In this document: positions 1 through 12,699 of the stretch, piece by piece
Position numbering within the stretch: position 1 is the stretch's first letter
How the letters are laid out: every line of letters starts with the position of its first letter
Assembly: GCF_022682495.2 (NCBI RefSeq)
Contig: NC_071397.1
Location: 3,687,082-3,751,081, forward strand
Length of the DNA stretch: 64,000 nt
From: Desmodus rotundus
Lineage: Eukaryota > Chordata > Mammalia > Chiroptera > Phyllostomidae
Direction of reading: 5' to 3'
The notes under the pieces: generated by a model
What the model was told of the DNA's origin: nothing
Database searches by the model: none
Seen by the model: only the letters and a program-made list of their open reading frames with translations
Made by a program: the position numbers and the translations under genes

Positions 1-597
1 AAAATGTTACACATAGAACTACCATATGACCCAGCAATTCCACTCCTAGGCATATACCCAAAGGAACTGAGAACAGAAATTCAGACAGACACTTCTACAC
101 CAATGTATACATAATTATTCCTGATAGCTGAAAGATGAAAATAACCCAAATGCTAATCAACGGGTGACTGGATAAACAAATGTGGTATATCCATACGATG
201 GGACATTATTTGGCCATAAAAAAGGATAAAGTGCAGGCAGATGATACAACGTGGATGAACCTTGAAAACATTATGCTCAGTAAGACAAGCCAGTCACAAA
301 AGACCATATAGGCATATTATATGATTCCATTCATACGAAATATCCATTGAGAAAAGACAGGAAGTAGAATAGTGATTGCTTAGAACTTGGGGTATAGGGG
401 GAGGAAAGCTAGGAAGATGTTAGGAAAAGGGTAGAGGGTTTCTTTCTGAGGTGATGAAATGTTCTAAAGTTTACTGTGGTGATGGTTACAAATACCTGTG
501 AATACACTAAAGACCACTGAGTTGGATACTTGAAATGGGTTAAGTGTATAGTATGTGAATAGTTATATTTCAATTAAGCTGCTAAAGAAAAAAAAAA
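1..597 (+). mobile_element. Old LINE-1 3' end, cut by the left window edge
   Basis: Starts inside the ORF2 C-terminal region (TATGACCCAGCAATTCCACT) and runs through a degraded L1 3' UTR to an A-rich tail at 587-598. Stops and frameshifts are frequent. Plus orientation. Confidence 0.85.
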
Positions 598-1780
598 AGC
601 AGGCAGCCATCCATGGGGCTAGTTTGCTTACTCCTGGCTTAAAACAACCACCAGTGTCTTTATTCGCTCCTGATTCTGCAATTCAAGCAGGATTCCACGG
701 AGACAACTGGTCTATGTGGCGTCAGTCGGAGCAGCTTGACCAGGCCTGAATGATTTACTTCCAAGATACCCTTACTCACGCGAAGGCCAATGGGACCTCA
801 GCTGGGATGCTGGCCAAGATCCTTGTTTCTTCCCCCACATGGTCACCCCATGAAGCTCGGTTGGGTTTCTCCCAGTGTGGTGGTCTCAGGATAGTTGAAC
901 TTCTAAACATGGTGGCTGGCTTCCTTCAAAGAGCAAATGTGGGAGCTACCAGGCCTTCTTAAGGTTTAGGCCTGAAACTGACAGTGTCATTTCCACCACA
1001 CTCGGTCCACTAAAGCAGGTCGCAGGGCTGTCCAGATTCAAGGGAAGACACTAGTAATGGTGAATACTCAAGTACGTGGTTCACTGGGGACCACTCAATT
1101 AACAATTTGTCTCTGTCCCTTAAAGATTCACTTTCCTCCACATGCAAAATATAGTTGCCATCCTTAAGACCCCCAAAGTCTCACCCCATTACTGTGATAG
1201 GATTGAGCTTGAGGTCTGTAACTTCATCATCTAAATCAGGTCCAGGTGTGGATGAAGTTTCTCAAGTGATGCTTGTCTGGGCCTGATGACCTTTGAATTA
1301 AAACAACTTATCTTCAGGAACTACTATAAAGGACACAAGGACAAAATCAAGGGGGAGGGTGGAGGTGAGGGAGGGAGGTGGGTTCAGCTGGGGTGGGGTG
1401 GAGGGATGGGGAGAAAAGGCATACAACTGTAATTGAATAACAATAAAAATTAAAAAAAAAAAAGCAACAACTTACCTGTTCCCTGCAGAGAACAATGAGG
1501 CAGAGAAAGGAAAATCTTGACAGGTACTTGCAGGCACATAGCAGTCACAGGTCCACAGAAATTCTGAAATTCAGCTGGGGACACATCACCAATTCCTTGA
1601 CTAGGTCCCAGTTTTTAGAGTAGTTGAATTTCTTACACAGCAACTGGCTTCCCCCAGAGACGAAATATGGAAGGAAGCTGCCTTCTCAGGTCTTGAACTA
1701 GAGCTAGCATAACATCACTCCCATCACATTCTATTGGGTAAAGTGGATCACAGAGCCAGCCCAGAGTCAAGAGTACATAG
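598..1780. repeat. Ancient interspersed repeat remnants split by a young L1
   Basis: No gene seen. Phrases such as CTGGCTTCCCCCAGAG and CACATTCTATTGGGTAAAG resemble an old mammalian repeat that also occurs at about 47.4-47.75 kb. Family not assigned. The L1 at 1314-1465 interrupts it. Confidence 0.4.
1314..1465 (+). mobile_element. 5'-truncated young LINE-1 (3' UTR only)
   Basis: About 150 bp nearly matching the 3' UTR and tail of the full-length L1 at 44776-44932, ending ATAACAATAAAAATT plus poly(A). A 12-bp imperfect duplication (AACAACTTATCT at 1302-1313, AACAACTTACCT at 1466-1477) flanks it, as expected of target-primed insertion. Confidence 0.85.
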
Positions 1781-1784
1781 GACG

Positions 1785-2280
1785 TAAATAGCCATGGCCA
1801 CGGTTCATGGGGTGGGAAGGGCGTCGTCAAAGTAGAGTCTACCACAGGGGTGGTTTAGCAGAGTCTCTAACTCTGGTGGCCCTGAGCTCCCATTTTGTAC
1901 CCCTCATCCCAAGAAGCTTTCCAAAAGCACAGCTCAGACTCTCCAATAACTCCGATTGGCAAAAGCCCTTGGGCAAAAGCTGCCCCAAGTACTGGACTCC
2001 CTTCCCTGGTAGGGTTGCCAGATTGAATAAATAAAAAATACAGGATGTCCAGTTAAATTTGAATTTCAAATAAACAACAAATTATTTTTTAGTATCAATA
2101 TGTCCTAAGTATTGCATGGGTAAAGTTGGGCTGAAAAACACTGTGTTGTTTATCTGAAATTCCAGTTTGACTGGGGGTCCTGTGTTGACTGATCTCTCTG
2201 GACTCCTGCCTTTTCCTGTATCGTGGCCCAGTAATTCCTATCTTGTTAGATTTTTGATGCTTTTAAGATTTAAAAATATT
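1785..2280. other. Stretch without recognised gene
   Basis: AT-rich toward its right end. Short open frames on both strands have no recognisable product. Nothing further seen. Confidence 0.5.
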
Positions 2281-2286
2281 TGTCTA

Positions 2287-2516
2287 GGGCCCTGGCTGGT
2301 GTGGCTCAGTTGGTTGGGTGTCATCCTGCAAACCGAAAGGTCACAGGTTCGATTCCTGGTCAGGGCACATGCCTGGGTTGTAGGTTCGGTCCCTGGTCAA
2401 GGTGTGTGCAAGAGGCAACTGATCGATGTTTCTCTCTCATATCAATGTTTCTCTCTCTCTTTTTCCCTCCCTTCCTCTCTCTCTGGAATCAATAAAAGAA
2501 AAAAATTAAAAAATAT
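2287..2516 (+). mobile_element. VES-type tRNA-derived SINE
   Basis: Begins CCCTGGCTGGTGTGGCTCAG, with an A-box-like TGGCTCAGTTGGT and B-box-like GGTTCGATTCC (RNA polymerase III promoter), then the TGATGTTTCTCTCTC pyrimidine-rich tail and A-rich end. Diagnostic of vesper and related bats. Confidence 0.93.
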
Positions 2517-2660
2517 ATAGATGTGTGTGTGTATACACAATATATAGATGTGTATTAATATACATATGTGGATGTGTAAAAATATATAGATGTGTATATA
2601 TACATATATAGTATGTATATATATATACATACACACACACACACACATACACATACATAT
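2517..2660. repeat. TG/TA microsatellite
   Basis: Degenerate ATATATAGATGTG and (TG)n/(TA)n/(AC)n runs growing out of the SINE tail and abutting the mariner element. Confidence 0.85.
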
Positions 2661-3332
2661 GAGATTTTTCTGGGAAAAGTCCAACCATTATTAATATAAC
2701 AAGAATGGTTTGTGTGACATTGATGTAACCTGGCAGCCAAGGAGAGTGGACAGGAATGTGAAAGTGAACAATGATGACTTCACTGTACTAGTCAGCGAGG
2801 GTGGTAGATGCCACTGAGTGAGCATGTGTACTGTGTGGCTGTCACGTTCAAAATGACTGATCAAGTAGAGCAATGAATCTGCATCAAATTCTGCATTAAG
2901 CTTGAACATTCCTCCACGGAGACTATTCAGATGATTCAGAAGGCCGAAGCTATGAGCAACTGGTGATTGGCAGCTTCATCACAACAACACACCTGCTCAT
3001 GTATCACGTCTCATGCAAAGTTTTTTTGTGAAACATCAAATCACCCAGGGGACTCAGCTCCCCTACAGCCCAGATTTGGTGCCCTGCGACTTCTGGCTTT
3101 TCCCAAAACTGAAATCACCTTTGAAAGGGAAGAGATTTCAGATTGTTGAGACTCAGGAAAATACGACAGGGCAGCTGATGGCAATCAGGAGAACTGTGTG
3201 AGGTCCCAAGGTACCTACTTTGAAGGGGACTGAGGTGTCATTGTCGTACGTACAATGTTTCTTGTATCTTCTTCACTAAATGTTTCTGTTTTTCATAATA
3301 CATGACTGGATACCTTCTGGACAGACCTTGTA
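2661..3332 (+). mobile_element. Internally deleted Tc1/mariner DNA transposon
   Basis: Frame starting at 2853 gives a mariner transposase N-terminus, already broken by a TGA at codon 8. It then jumps at about 2960 to the C-terminal catalytic half (WQLHH at 2968, SPDLVPCDFWLFPKLKSP at 3067). The central part with the first catalytic Asp is missing. The second Asp, before the 34-residue spacer of the DD34D signature, is Asn (AAC at 2983-2985); the third Asp (3088-3090) remains. Both ends look like decayed terminal inverted repeats (3' end ...TTCTGGACAGACCTTGTA). Non-autonomous and dead. Confidence 0.88.
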
Positions 3333-3609
3333 TATTTGTCTTTAACAGGAAGATTGGTCAAAATTCTAAATGGTCTTTTTATATTCTGGGAAGTTCCCTT
3401 ATTATGAGTTTTGCCCCTCAACCTGGAAGTCAGAAGTCAAATTCTCAGCCTCTCTTGCAGCTATAACAGCCATGTAACCTAGCTTTACCATCACACACCC
3501 AAAGGAAACTTCAATTTGGAAGGGCAGGATATGAGGCTTGGTGAGAGGCTCCCACTTTTCATTGGACAAGTGGCTATAAACAACTCCATTTTCTAAATGA
3601 GGCAAATCT

Positions 3610-4065
3610 ATGTATTAGTCATACCCTAGTATCCATTCTCCTCTCCTCTGATTTTTGAGTTGGGTACATGGTTACCTGGAATAAAGAATATGTTTCCCAG
3701 CCTCCTTTACAGCTAGATGTGTCCCTGTGTTCTGGTCAATAAGAGTTCAGCAGAAATGTCATAGAAAATGTCCTTAATAGGAGGAAGAATGTTCCTTGTT
3801 TTCCTTTCCTCCTTCTGCTGGCTAGATGCAGATGTAATGGTCGGCGCTCAGACAGTCATATTGCACTATGAGGTAGAAGCCCCATGTTGAGGACAGGATA
3901 GCAAAACACAGAAGGAATCTGGGTCCCTGACGATTGTAGAGTCTTAGTTTTGCCTGGCTATTTACCTCTGGACTTCATTAATGAAAGAGAAACCAATATC
4001 TAATTTTGCAAGACACTGATATTTTGAATTTTCTGTCACTCACAGCTGAACCTAATTTTAACAGA
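3610..4065 (+). repeat. Ancient interspersed repeat, copy 1 of 4 of one family
   Basis: Shares the pattern CCCAGCCTCCTTTACAGCTAG ... GGTCAATAAGAGTTCAGCAG ... TTTTCTGTCACTCACAGC with copies near 47.95-48.34, 52.03-52.34 and 60.99-61.35 kb. An LTR of the MaLR type is possible; not confirmed. Confidence 0.5.
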
Positions 4066-4127
4066 TACACATAATGATGTGAGTGATTTCTAAAGATAAA
4101 TTGTTAAATTAAAAAAAAGAAGATACA

Positions 4128-4336
4128 GCCTTGGCTGGTGTGGCTCAGTGGATTGAATACCAGCCTGTGAACTGAAAGGCTGGAGGTTCAATTCCCAGTC
4201 AGGGCACGTACCTGGGTTGCACGCAGGTCCCCAATTGGGGGTGTGAAAGAGTCAACGGATAGATGTTTTTTTCCCTCTTTCTCCCTTCCTTCCCCTCTCT
4301 CCAAAAATATATAAATAAAATCTTTAAAAACAAAAA
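4128..4336 (+). mobile_element. VES-type SINE
   Basis: CTTGGCTGGTGTGGCTCAGT start, GGTTCAATTCCCAGTCAGGG B-box region, AAATAAAATCTTTAAAAAC tail. Confidence 0.92.
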
Positions 4337-4506
4337 GCAAGTACAGAGCAATGTATACAGTATGGTACTATTTGGGGGAAAATGCAGGTAGGTATATATC
4401 TATGTTTGTATATGAGCAGCCTTTTCTGGAAGAATGTAATGTTTGAAATGTTCCCATGTACGAATATTACTTATTCAAAAGCTAACTTTAAAAATAATCA
4501 AAAATT

Positions 4507-4715
4507 GCCCTGGCTAGAGTGGCTCAGTCGGTTAGGGTGTCCTTCCATAACTGAAAGGTTGCAGGTTCAATTCCCAGTCAGGGCACGTGCCTGGGGTGCA
4601 GGCCAGGCCCCTGGTTGGGGGCGAGAGGCAACTGATTGATGTTTCCCTCCCTCTCTTTCTCCCTCCCTTCTGCTCTCTCCAAAAATAAATAAATAAAATA
4701 TTTTTTAAAATAAAT
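4507..4715 (+). mobile_element. VES-type SINE
   Basis: CCCTGGCTAGAGTGGCTCAG start and GATTGATGTTTCCCTCCCTC tail, same orientation as the copy 170 bp upstream, ending in AATAAATAAATAAAA. Confidence 0.92.
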
Positions 4716-4719
4716 AAAG

Positions 4720-6389
4720 TAACAGCAGATTAGGGGCAGCTCACACCAGGTAGGGATCGATTGCAAAAAAGGAACATGGAAACTTAGAGTTAAGAAAATG
4801 ATGTATACGGTGTTAGAGATTACACAGGTAAACACAGTTGTCAAAACTCATGAAACTGTAAAAATAATCCTTTCTTAACTGCACACTTGTTTTTTCCCCT
4901 CTACCGCTAAGCCCCTAAGTGAATTAAACCTGTAACCCAGAACTTCCAGCTTTTGAAGCTCACTCCATTCCCTCAGCCCTCACCACAGAAATGTTTATCG
5001 CTGTTCTAGGGAAAACAGAGGTCCGACATGGCCACAGCAGCAGGAGTGCTTTCCCAGAGGTCTCGGAGGATTTGGGAGCCACGCTCAGAGCCCCAGTGAG
5101 CTTCTTTCCTCTGGGGACAGATGCCTGAAATTCACGAGACCTAGTAGCACCCTTTCAGCTTTAGGCTTTAGGAGCCTGGGAAGGGAGATGGCACCAACCT
5201 TGCTGGCTCGATGAATGAGGAGTAACCCTTGCAGCTGAGCGTTCCATTCCACAAACGAGCCTCGGTGGGGACTTGGCCACGAGATGAGTGACACCCAGGC
5301 CCTGCCACTGAAGCATTCACAGTCTCAGTTCAGTAGGCCTAAGACCAAGCCTGGAACTTATTTAAAATGCAGACTCCTGAGCTCCCAGGGGATTCTTAAA
5401 TGGGTGGGGCGTTGTTAACAAAGTCCCAGGTGTCTCATGCAAACCATCTTTGAGAAACAGTGGTTGGGCCAGAAGGAATACTGAAGCCATTTAGAATAAG
5501 CAAAGGCTGAAAGTGTTCCACATTTGATGAATGAACCCCAACCAGGATAAACAAAGGGAAATCTCACCATGGCACGTCATAATCAAATTGTTAAGTCGGG
5601 TTTAAGTGATCTGGGGGGACCTTAGAAGAAAGCCCCAGAAGTGGGTAAGAAGGGCAGGAAAGGAGGGAAAGAGAACCTGATAGTTCAAAGGGAACCCTCA
5701 AGGCCCTCACGGTTTGCTAAGGAGCAGCCAGTTCCCTGGGCAAGGGCCCAGGCTCTGTTTGGTAAGTTAATCCCCTCTCCACCTGCCCCTTCGCTGTGAG
5801 GAGCCAGATCTGTATCTCATCCCAGCTTAGTTCTCGGAGATCTCTGGGCTCTCTTTGCATAGCTGGATGGTGCTGTCACCCTGTTGTGCAAACAACCAAC
5901 AGGTACAGTATTTCCCAAGCCTGGCTTCATGCAGGGCTGTGTGCTGACTGCCCCTGAGGAGATGAGGGCCACCGGCACCTACTCTTTGGGGACTTAGCTC
6001 TGCTGTTGGGAACCTGGCTGACCCCAGGGAACCGAAGTTGGCTGTGCGCCCCGTGCATTCCCAGAAGTATTTATTCGGGTTTTATTGCAGCGTTGCTTTC
6101 CTGTCCAGGCCCTACAGGCACGAAGCAAAATTAATCTTATCCTAAGAAACCGGCGTATCAGCCTACATAAGGGGCAGAGGCAAAAAGGTCTGGGGGCTGG
6201 GGGGCCTGACTCGGGACGTCTGGCATCTGAGGAGGATATTGTTCAGGTCAACAGGAACCACGCTAGTGAGGAGAACCCTGGGGCTTAAGACAGATGACGG
6301 CAAAGGCCAACTCCTGTGGCCTAGAAGGGAGATGACCCAGTGACATTTTGTATCATTTCAAAGACCTTTGACTAGATCAGCTGATTTCT
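4720..6389. other. Apparently unique non-coding sequence
   Basis: No exon, RNA gene or clear repeat recognised. By synteny it would be FKBP5-side intron or flank. Confidence 0.45.
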
Positions 6390-6525
6390 ACAGGGCACTT
6401 ACTGGAAGCTGGGTCTTGTCCTAAATGCTTCAAGTGCCTTAACTAATTTAATCCTCAACAACAGTCCCAGCAAACTGTGCCGATCACTTGTCAATCCCGC
6501 AAGAGGCAGAGCCGTGGCTTGTCCT
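6390..6525 (-). repeat. MIR SINE fragment
   Basis: GGGCACTTACTGG...AACTAATTTAATCCTCAACA follows the reverse complement of the mammalian MIR consensus. Confidence 0.6.
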
Positions 6526-6779
6526 CTAAGCCACGTTGCCTTTCGGAAGTGAGCGTAGGAAGATTGAAGCTGTTGGCTGGTTGGGTGATGGGTCCAATGT
6601 GTTGATTGGAGGGTCAGTAAACTCTCCTACCGTGGAGATTCTCTCTTGAGCTTTCCCCAGACTTAAATGATCAATTTGTATATAGGATAGCAGAAAATGA
6701 AAAAATCAGCCACTTGTCCAAAAATGTGCAGCCCCCTAGGGCGGAAGTGCAGGTGATTTCAACCCGTTCCACTCTATCA

Positions 6780-7010
6780 TGCGGTGGCTACCTGCCTGGT
6801 CTCACCATCCATCACATCCTCTTTCTTTCCTGCCTTCTGCCCTTTCAACCACCAAACCTGGGGGGCCAAACATTCTCTGGACTTCCATCCCTTCCCCCAT
6901 CTCTCCAGTTATCAAAATCTTTCAAGGCTCATCCCAAACCTCCCCTTTTCCAGAAAGCCCTCACAGACACCCCTGTTTGGAACAACTCTGCCCCTGGCCT
7001 GTGCGCTGAG
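6780..7010 (+). repeat. Possible L2 fragment
   Basis: CATCTCTCCAGTTATCAAAA...AAGGCTCATCCCAAACCTCC resembles the L2 3' region. Weak. Confidence 0.35.
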
Positions 7011-7324
7011 ACGGGTGTTCTTTCAGCACCGGCAACGCTTTACCTTGCATTAGGTCACGGCTCCGCGGGTCTGTCTTCCTGGTGGCGTAGCCACGGGGAT
7101 GGCTCCGTATGGAGCTGACACCTGCCCCCATCCTGGTCATGGTAACCAGGCCATTAGAGGGTCCTGAGGACACCCCTCTTCATTAACTTGAGAAACTTAG
7201 GCTTGCAGAGCCATGTAAATTCCAAGTAAAAAGCAATAGGGTAAGAGGAAAATGTCATGTATGGGAGTTTAGTCTCAAAATCTGTTTTCTTTAAAATTTT
7301 CTATGTGGTATATATCTATGATGT

Positions 7325-7392
7325 GATTAAATATACACACACATATTGCATATATGTCATAGATATATATATACACACACACACACACTCTG
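7325..7392. repeat. TA/CA microsatellite
   Basis: ATATACACACACATATTGCA followed by ATATATATATACACACACAC runs. Confidence 0.85.
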
Positions 7393-7399
7393 CAGTCAG

Positions 7400-9770
7400 G
7401 ATAGTGCCCAGAATAGTGCCTGGTGTGTGCAAGTCAAAATATTGACTTTAAATCATTATTGTCAGCACTATTATAAAATGTCTTCTAACAGAGACCAAGA
7501 AGGACCCCCTCAATCTGGAAAGATGAGGAGGTCCTTCCTAGGTCAAGGAGGGGGTGGGCATCGCAGGCAACAGAAACAGCACATACGAAGGCTCAGAGGC
7601 GTACACCAACGTGGCCGTTTGGGGGACTGGGAAGCGGGGACATCATGTGCAGCCGGGGGCAGGCTGAGGGGCGCGAGGGCTGTGCATGCTGGGCACAGGG
7701 GGTGGCTGTGCCACGTCAGGCACTTGGGCTTCCTCCTGATGGAGAGGGGAGCCAGCGAAGAGTTCTAAGTTACACATCGGCTGCGTGTCGGGGGCAGATG
7801 GCTCTGGCAGCGGCGTGGAGGGTGGTATACACTGGGAGGTGGGACCCCCATGTAAAAGCCCTGGGATGGAGGTGGCAAGAGATGTTAAGGGAGTGGCAGT
7901 GGGCCCTGAAAGGAGAGAACGGATGGGAGGAATGGGACAAAAATAACCCATGGGATGGGAGACTGTTTGGACAGAGGAGAGGGCAGATCTGGGGTGGCCC
8001 CCAACTTTTTGCCCTGGATTCCATGTGATGTTAGTAGCCAGTATAGGACACAGAGCCGGAGCACCAGAGAGGCAGCAGTGTCTGTGATGCTCTGGGAGGG
8101 GTGGGCAGAGCTGATCACTTCAGCGTGGAGCATGTTGTTAAGTTCCAGCCCCAGGGGTTCTTCTGCCTGTGTGGTATTCCCCGGGCCCCCGCCCGACACG
8201 CATGCACGCTCACTCTTAAAAGACTGTACTATGTCTTACTCATTTCTGTATCCACCCCCTCAACCTTCCTGCCCACCCCAGCACCACGCCAGGCACAGGC
8301 CTGGTGTGTGGGACTGCAGCTGAACTGGGTTTAGGGGAACCCAAGCTTGCTGTCGGCCCACCCCTGCAAATCGGGTGCTTGTGTCACAGACACACCCCTC
8401 TTCCTCGCCAGTGCTACCCTCGAGGAGTCCAAGAGAAGCCCCCCCTCCATTTGAAGGCCCAGCCACCCAAGGCCCTACTGTCTTTCCCAGAGCTGCCACA
8501 TCGACCTGCGGACTAGGCTTTCTTTGCAGTCTTCCCACCTCCCTTCCCACAGGAAGAGAACTGGGGCCTGAGGTCTCTGCAGCCGTGGAAGATGGACACA
8601 GTGGAGTGGCGAGTGTGGCGGTGAAAGCAAAGAGAAGAGCAGGCTCACATCTACCAGCCCCACAAAGCGATGGCTCTTTGGAGATGCTGGTTCCCGCCCC
8701 CACACCTATCAGCCCCCAAGCAAGGTGCTGCCCCAGACTGAACTCATAGCTCTCGGGGCTTTCTCTGCTTTCCTCAGGGCCATCCGTAAGGAAAATTAAT
8801 ACAGAAGACCCCAGTTTGATATAAATCTAGAGGCAGCCAGACCCCAGCAGCAGAGCACTCTCCTCGCCCCACGTCCCTTAGAGCTCCTCAGCTCAGCAGG
8901 TGTGAGCTCGGCTCGCCTGAGAACTGAGCATGTATATATATGTGCGCCCGTGTGTGTATGCACATGAGCGTGTACACTCAAGCGCGTGGGGGTGGGACTG
9001 TATGTGTGCCTATGCGTGCACGTGTGATGTGTGTGTACATGTGCACAATGCTTGTGGGGGGAGGTGGAGGGCCAAGGGAGCATTAGGGCACACTTCTGCA
9101 AGGTTGCTTGTCCCTTAGTGGGCGTGTAGGTGGCAGTGGATTTGGGTGTGGCCGTGCGGGCAGGAGCCACATGTTTGCTGAGAGAGGGGGTTTCGGCCCA
9201 GGTGTTTGTGAGTGAGGATGGGACATGTGAGGTGGGGTAGCTATCCTTCTGGCGGAGGCCCTGCCTGTTCGTCTCATCCTTCCTGGGGTCACTGCCCAGC
9301 GTGGCCACCTTTGCCAAAAGTGCCCCGGTTTGATACACTGGGCTGGTCGGGCCTGCCCAGCAGGAAGGCACGATCTCTTAGAGGCCCTAAGGAAGAGCGA
9401 ACCCAGTCTCTGATAATCGGAAGGGGCATGTGCAAGTAGGTGGGAGGAAGAATTCAATTCTTCCAAAAGTGGCTCTCAAAACAGATACCTTCCCCATGGG
9501 AGGCCCTGTCCCAGGATAGGAGGGTCACAAAATGAGGGAGGCTCTGTTGGTCCTGGTCATGGAGACTTACGTGACTACTCAGTGAATCCTCAAAACTGTG
9601 GGGGTCTCAGTGGGCAGCCTTTGAATGAGGTCAGAAGTGACTGGGAGCACGCCAGAGGAAGGAAGTGGGAAGGAGAGGGCGGGGTGTTCCAGGTACAGGG
9701 GTAATCAGAGCAAAGGCACTGAGGCAGGACACTGCAGAAAGGTAGAACTGAAGGAGCCTTACAGCTCCTC
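7400..9770. other. Non-coding, GC-moderate stretch with a TG-rich tract
   Basis: No recognised exon. A degenerate TG/CA-rich tract spans about 8930-9055. Several overlapping open frames in both directions have no recognisable homology and are rejected as genes. Confidence 0.45.
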
Positions 9771-10005
9771 TGCGGGTGGCCTTCCTCCCATGCATAGGAG
9801 AGAACCAAGGCTCAGGGAGAGGAAATACTTCTAAGACCCAGAAGCAGAAATGAGGTCTGCTGGCTTCCAGGCCAGTGCTCCCTGTCTCTCCAGAAAGCCT
9901 GTGAGGGAGGCCGAGGAGTCAGGCTGCTGATTTTCCTTCCTTCGCTTTTTTATCTCCAATTAGGGAGGGCTGAGTCAAGAGTCTCTGTTCTTGGTCTCCC
10001 TCTGC

Positions 10006-10110
10006 CAGCAGCTGGCTGTGTGCTACTGAACAAGTCATTTTACCTCTCTGAGCCCCTCACCTCCAGTGCGAAGGGGCTACGAGGCCTGGCCTCCCCTAAG
10101 GATGCCACCT
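10006..10110 (+). repeat. MIR SINE fragment
   Basis: CTGGCTGTGTGCTACTGAAC...TACCTCTCTGAGCCCCTCA fits the MIR core. Confidence 0.6.
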
Positions 10111-11020
10111 TTGCCTCCACAGTGAGCTAAAACTTGAGGTCTTAGTCACCCTCCTACCCGCAGCACCCAGCTACAGCTCAACGTGGTGCTGGAATGAGTG
10201 TTGTTAAATGAAGGAGGGAGAAACGATGTGCCCATGACGACTCTTCCTCCGCCTTCCTACTTTGACAGCCTTGGCCTCTCCCCTGCCCAGAGACGACAGG
10301 GGATGCAGGAGGCCCAGCATCACAACGACCTTGAAAGGGAGGGTAGGAAAGAGAAATGACCTAACTGTGCAGAGGCCCTGACTTCTCCCTGTGTCGGGGT
10401 GGATGGCCCAGAGAGCGTCCTTCCTCACAGCCTTGGCCCTGACCGCTGCTGGGGTGGGGGGGCTGGAGAAGGGGCACAAGCTGTAGCAGAACATGGGGGC
10501 AGCTGGACCCAGGAGGAGCCCTGGCAGGCCTCTCTCTGGCTCCTGTTCTTTCTCTGGCTTCTGCCTCTCTGTCCAAGAAGTGTCCCAAGCCCTCCTGTCT
10601 GAATCCTGAGGAGTCAGGTGGGCTCTGGAACCTCCCATTTCCTGAGCCAATGATTCCTTAGTTTTTTTGCATTCAGATAACTCTACTTTTTTGATGTCCC
10701 CTTTTCGTGTGAAAAATGTTATTGCCTGAAAAGTTCAAAATCTTGATCTAGGTGATGGTTACATGGTTACATACATGTGTACAAATTCACCAGGCTGTAT
10801 GTACACTTAGGATTTGTGCATTTTCCTGTATGTAGATCACCTCAATGAAGTACCGCTAGCGTCTGAAAGACACACATCCAGAGAAATACGTAGAACAGAC
10901 CTGCTCAGCCTGTGCAAACGAGGAACGCCTGGTGCCCCACAGTCCTCGGCGCTGGCTGTAACAAACCCTTGGGCCCCAACACCCACAGACCAGGCATCTC
11001 GACTCTGGACACCATGCTCC

Positions 11021-11243
11021 CTTTTTTTTTATTTTTAAAAATATGTTTATTGATTTTAGAGAGAGAGGAAGGGAGAAAGAGAGAGAGAAACGTGGATGTG
11101 AGAGAGAAACACCGACTGACTGCCTCCCTACACACCCACTGGGGATCAAACTGGCCATCTAGGCATGTGCCCTGACCAGGGATCGAGCCGCAATCTGTCA
11201 GTGTACAGGTTGGTGCTCCAACAAGGGCCATACCAGCAAGGGC
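11021..11243 (-). mobile_element. VES-type SINE with 11-bp target duplication
   Basis: Minus-oriented: poly(T) start, TATTGATTTTAGAGAGAGAG, ending near GGCCATACCAGCAAGGGC. Flanked by CACCATGCTCC at 11010-11020 and 11244-11254. Confidence 0.92.
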
Positions 11244-12539
11244 CACCATGCTCCTCTTACTCCCCAGATTTGTGGGAACATAGAGACCAGGAGTGGGGCG
11301 GAGCCCATGGAACCTGGAATTTCCCAGCAGTGCTTGACTGGAACTCCTGGAGGTCTGGAGAGTTGAAGGAAGAAAATGTACCCATTTCCCCTTTCTGGGA
11401 GGGAGGTTTCCGTACTGGCCTCTCCAGGCCCAGTCTTGGCTGGATACTAGGTGGGGGGGAGGGGTCCCCAGTGAACGTCCAGGAGAAAGGTGCCTTCCCT
11501 GCATCCCTGCTAAAAATATCCCCAGGCAGGGCTGCTGCCACCGAGCAGCAGGAAGGACAGAATGGTGCTTCTGCTTTAAACCTAGAAGCAGCTCAGCAGT
11601 TGGGGTTGAGTGAGGGGTGGGAGAGGCAGGCTAGGGACCTGAGAACCCTGGAGGTACCCCCCAACCCCTGCGGCTGGCCCTCTCAGGGGTGCCTGGGAGG
11701 AGTGAGTGAGTGTGTGTGGTGACAGGGCGTCAGCAGGGAGCTGGGGAAGGCTGGGGTCCAGTGGAGAGGGATCTCTGTCCTGCTAACTGGAGCGGACAGG
11801 CTGCAAGAACAGGTGTCAAGTACTCCCGCTCCCGCCTCCTCTGAGAAGCGCTCTGTCCCAGCAGTCCGTGCCAGGCTCCCTCTGTGGCCCCTGCCCTCCT
11901 GCAGTGTGGCCTCCTGCCCTTGGGGGCTCCTGGCACACACAGGCTGAGGATTGTCACTTCACAGCCTCTGGCTCCGTCTCCTCTGCTCTGCCCAGACATG
12001 GGGAGCAGGGCAGTCCAGTGGCCAGGCATTTTGCTGCAAAGGAGGTGTGTCAGTGTGGGATCCCAGGGAGGAGAGCAAGGCCGAGTGAAGGGAAGAGGCC
12101 CTCCTAGCCGCCCTCTCCGGCTCTCTCTCCCCCCGTAGCTCCCCTGCCCATCTCAGGCATCACAGGCCTGGCGTGGGGGAGCACCAGTCAGCAGCTGCCC
12201 CCAGCTTTCCAAGCCCACAATAAAGAACCACCACGAACTCAGTGTGTGCCATGTTCAAGTACTCTTCTGACCCTCACGTGGGTTATCTCATTCAGTCCCC
12301 TCAGCAAGCCTGTGATGCTGGAGACTCCACTCTCCCTGTGGCGGTGACGCGCTCATCCCAGGACCCCACTGGTACTGCATGACAGAGACAGGGCCTGACG
12401 TCATGATTTGGGACGAAGGATGTCCAGGATGACTGTCCAGAGAACAATGAGACAGAACTTTGGAAACTGGACCTTCCTGAATAATTTAGAACACATAGTT
12501 GCTATCCTTGATACTTTGGTAGGAAAAAGAGCAGTGGCT

Positions 12540-12680
12540 TTAGAGCCAAAATTTGTACTACCAGTTATTATTTTGGCCAAGGATCTCAACCATTCTGAGC
12601 CTCAGTTTCCATCTCTATAAAATGGGTACAATGATCCTTGCACGGGATTGCTGAGAAGTAATGAATAACACAGCATTTTT
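12540..12680 (+). repeat. MIR SINE fragment
   Basis: CTGAGCCTCAGTTTCCATCT...AAATGGGTACAATGATCCTT is the conserved MIR 3' half. Confidence 0.7.
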
Positions 12681-12699
12681 TTTCTAAACCGAGAAAACA

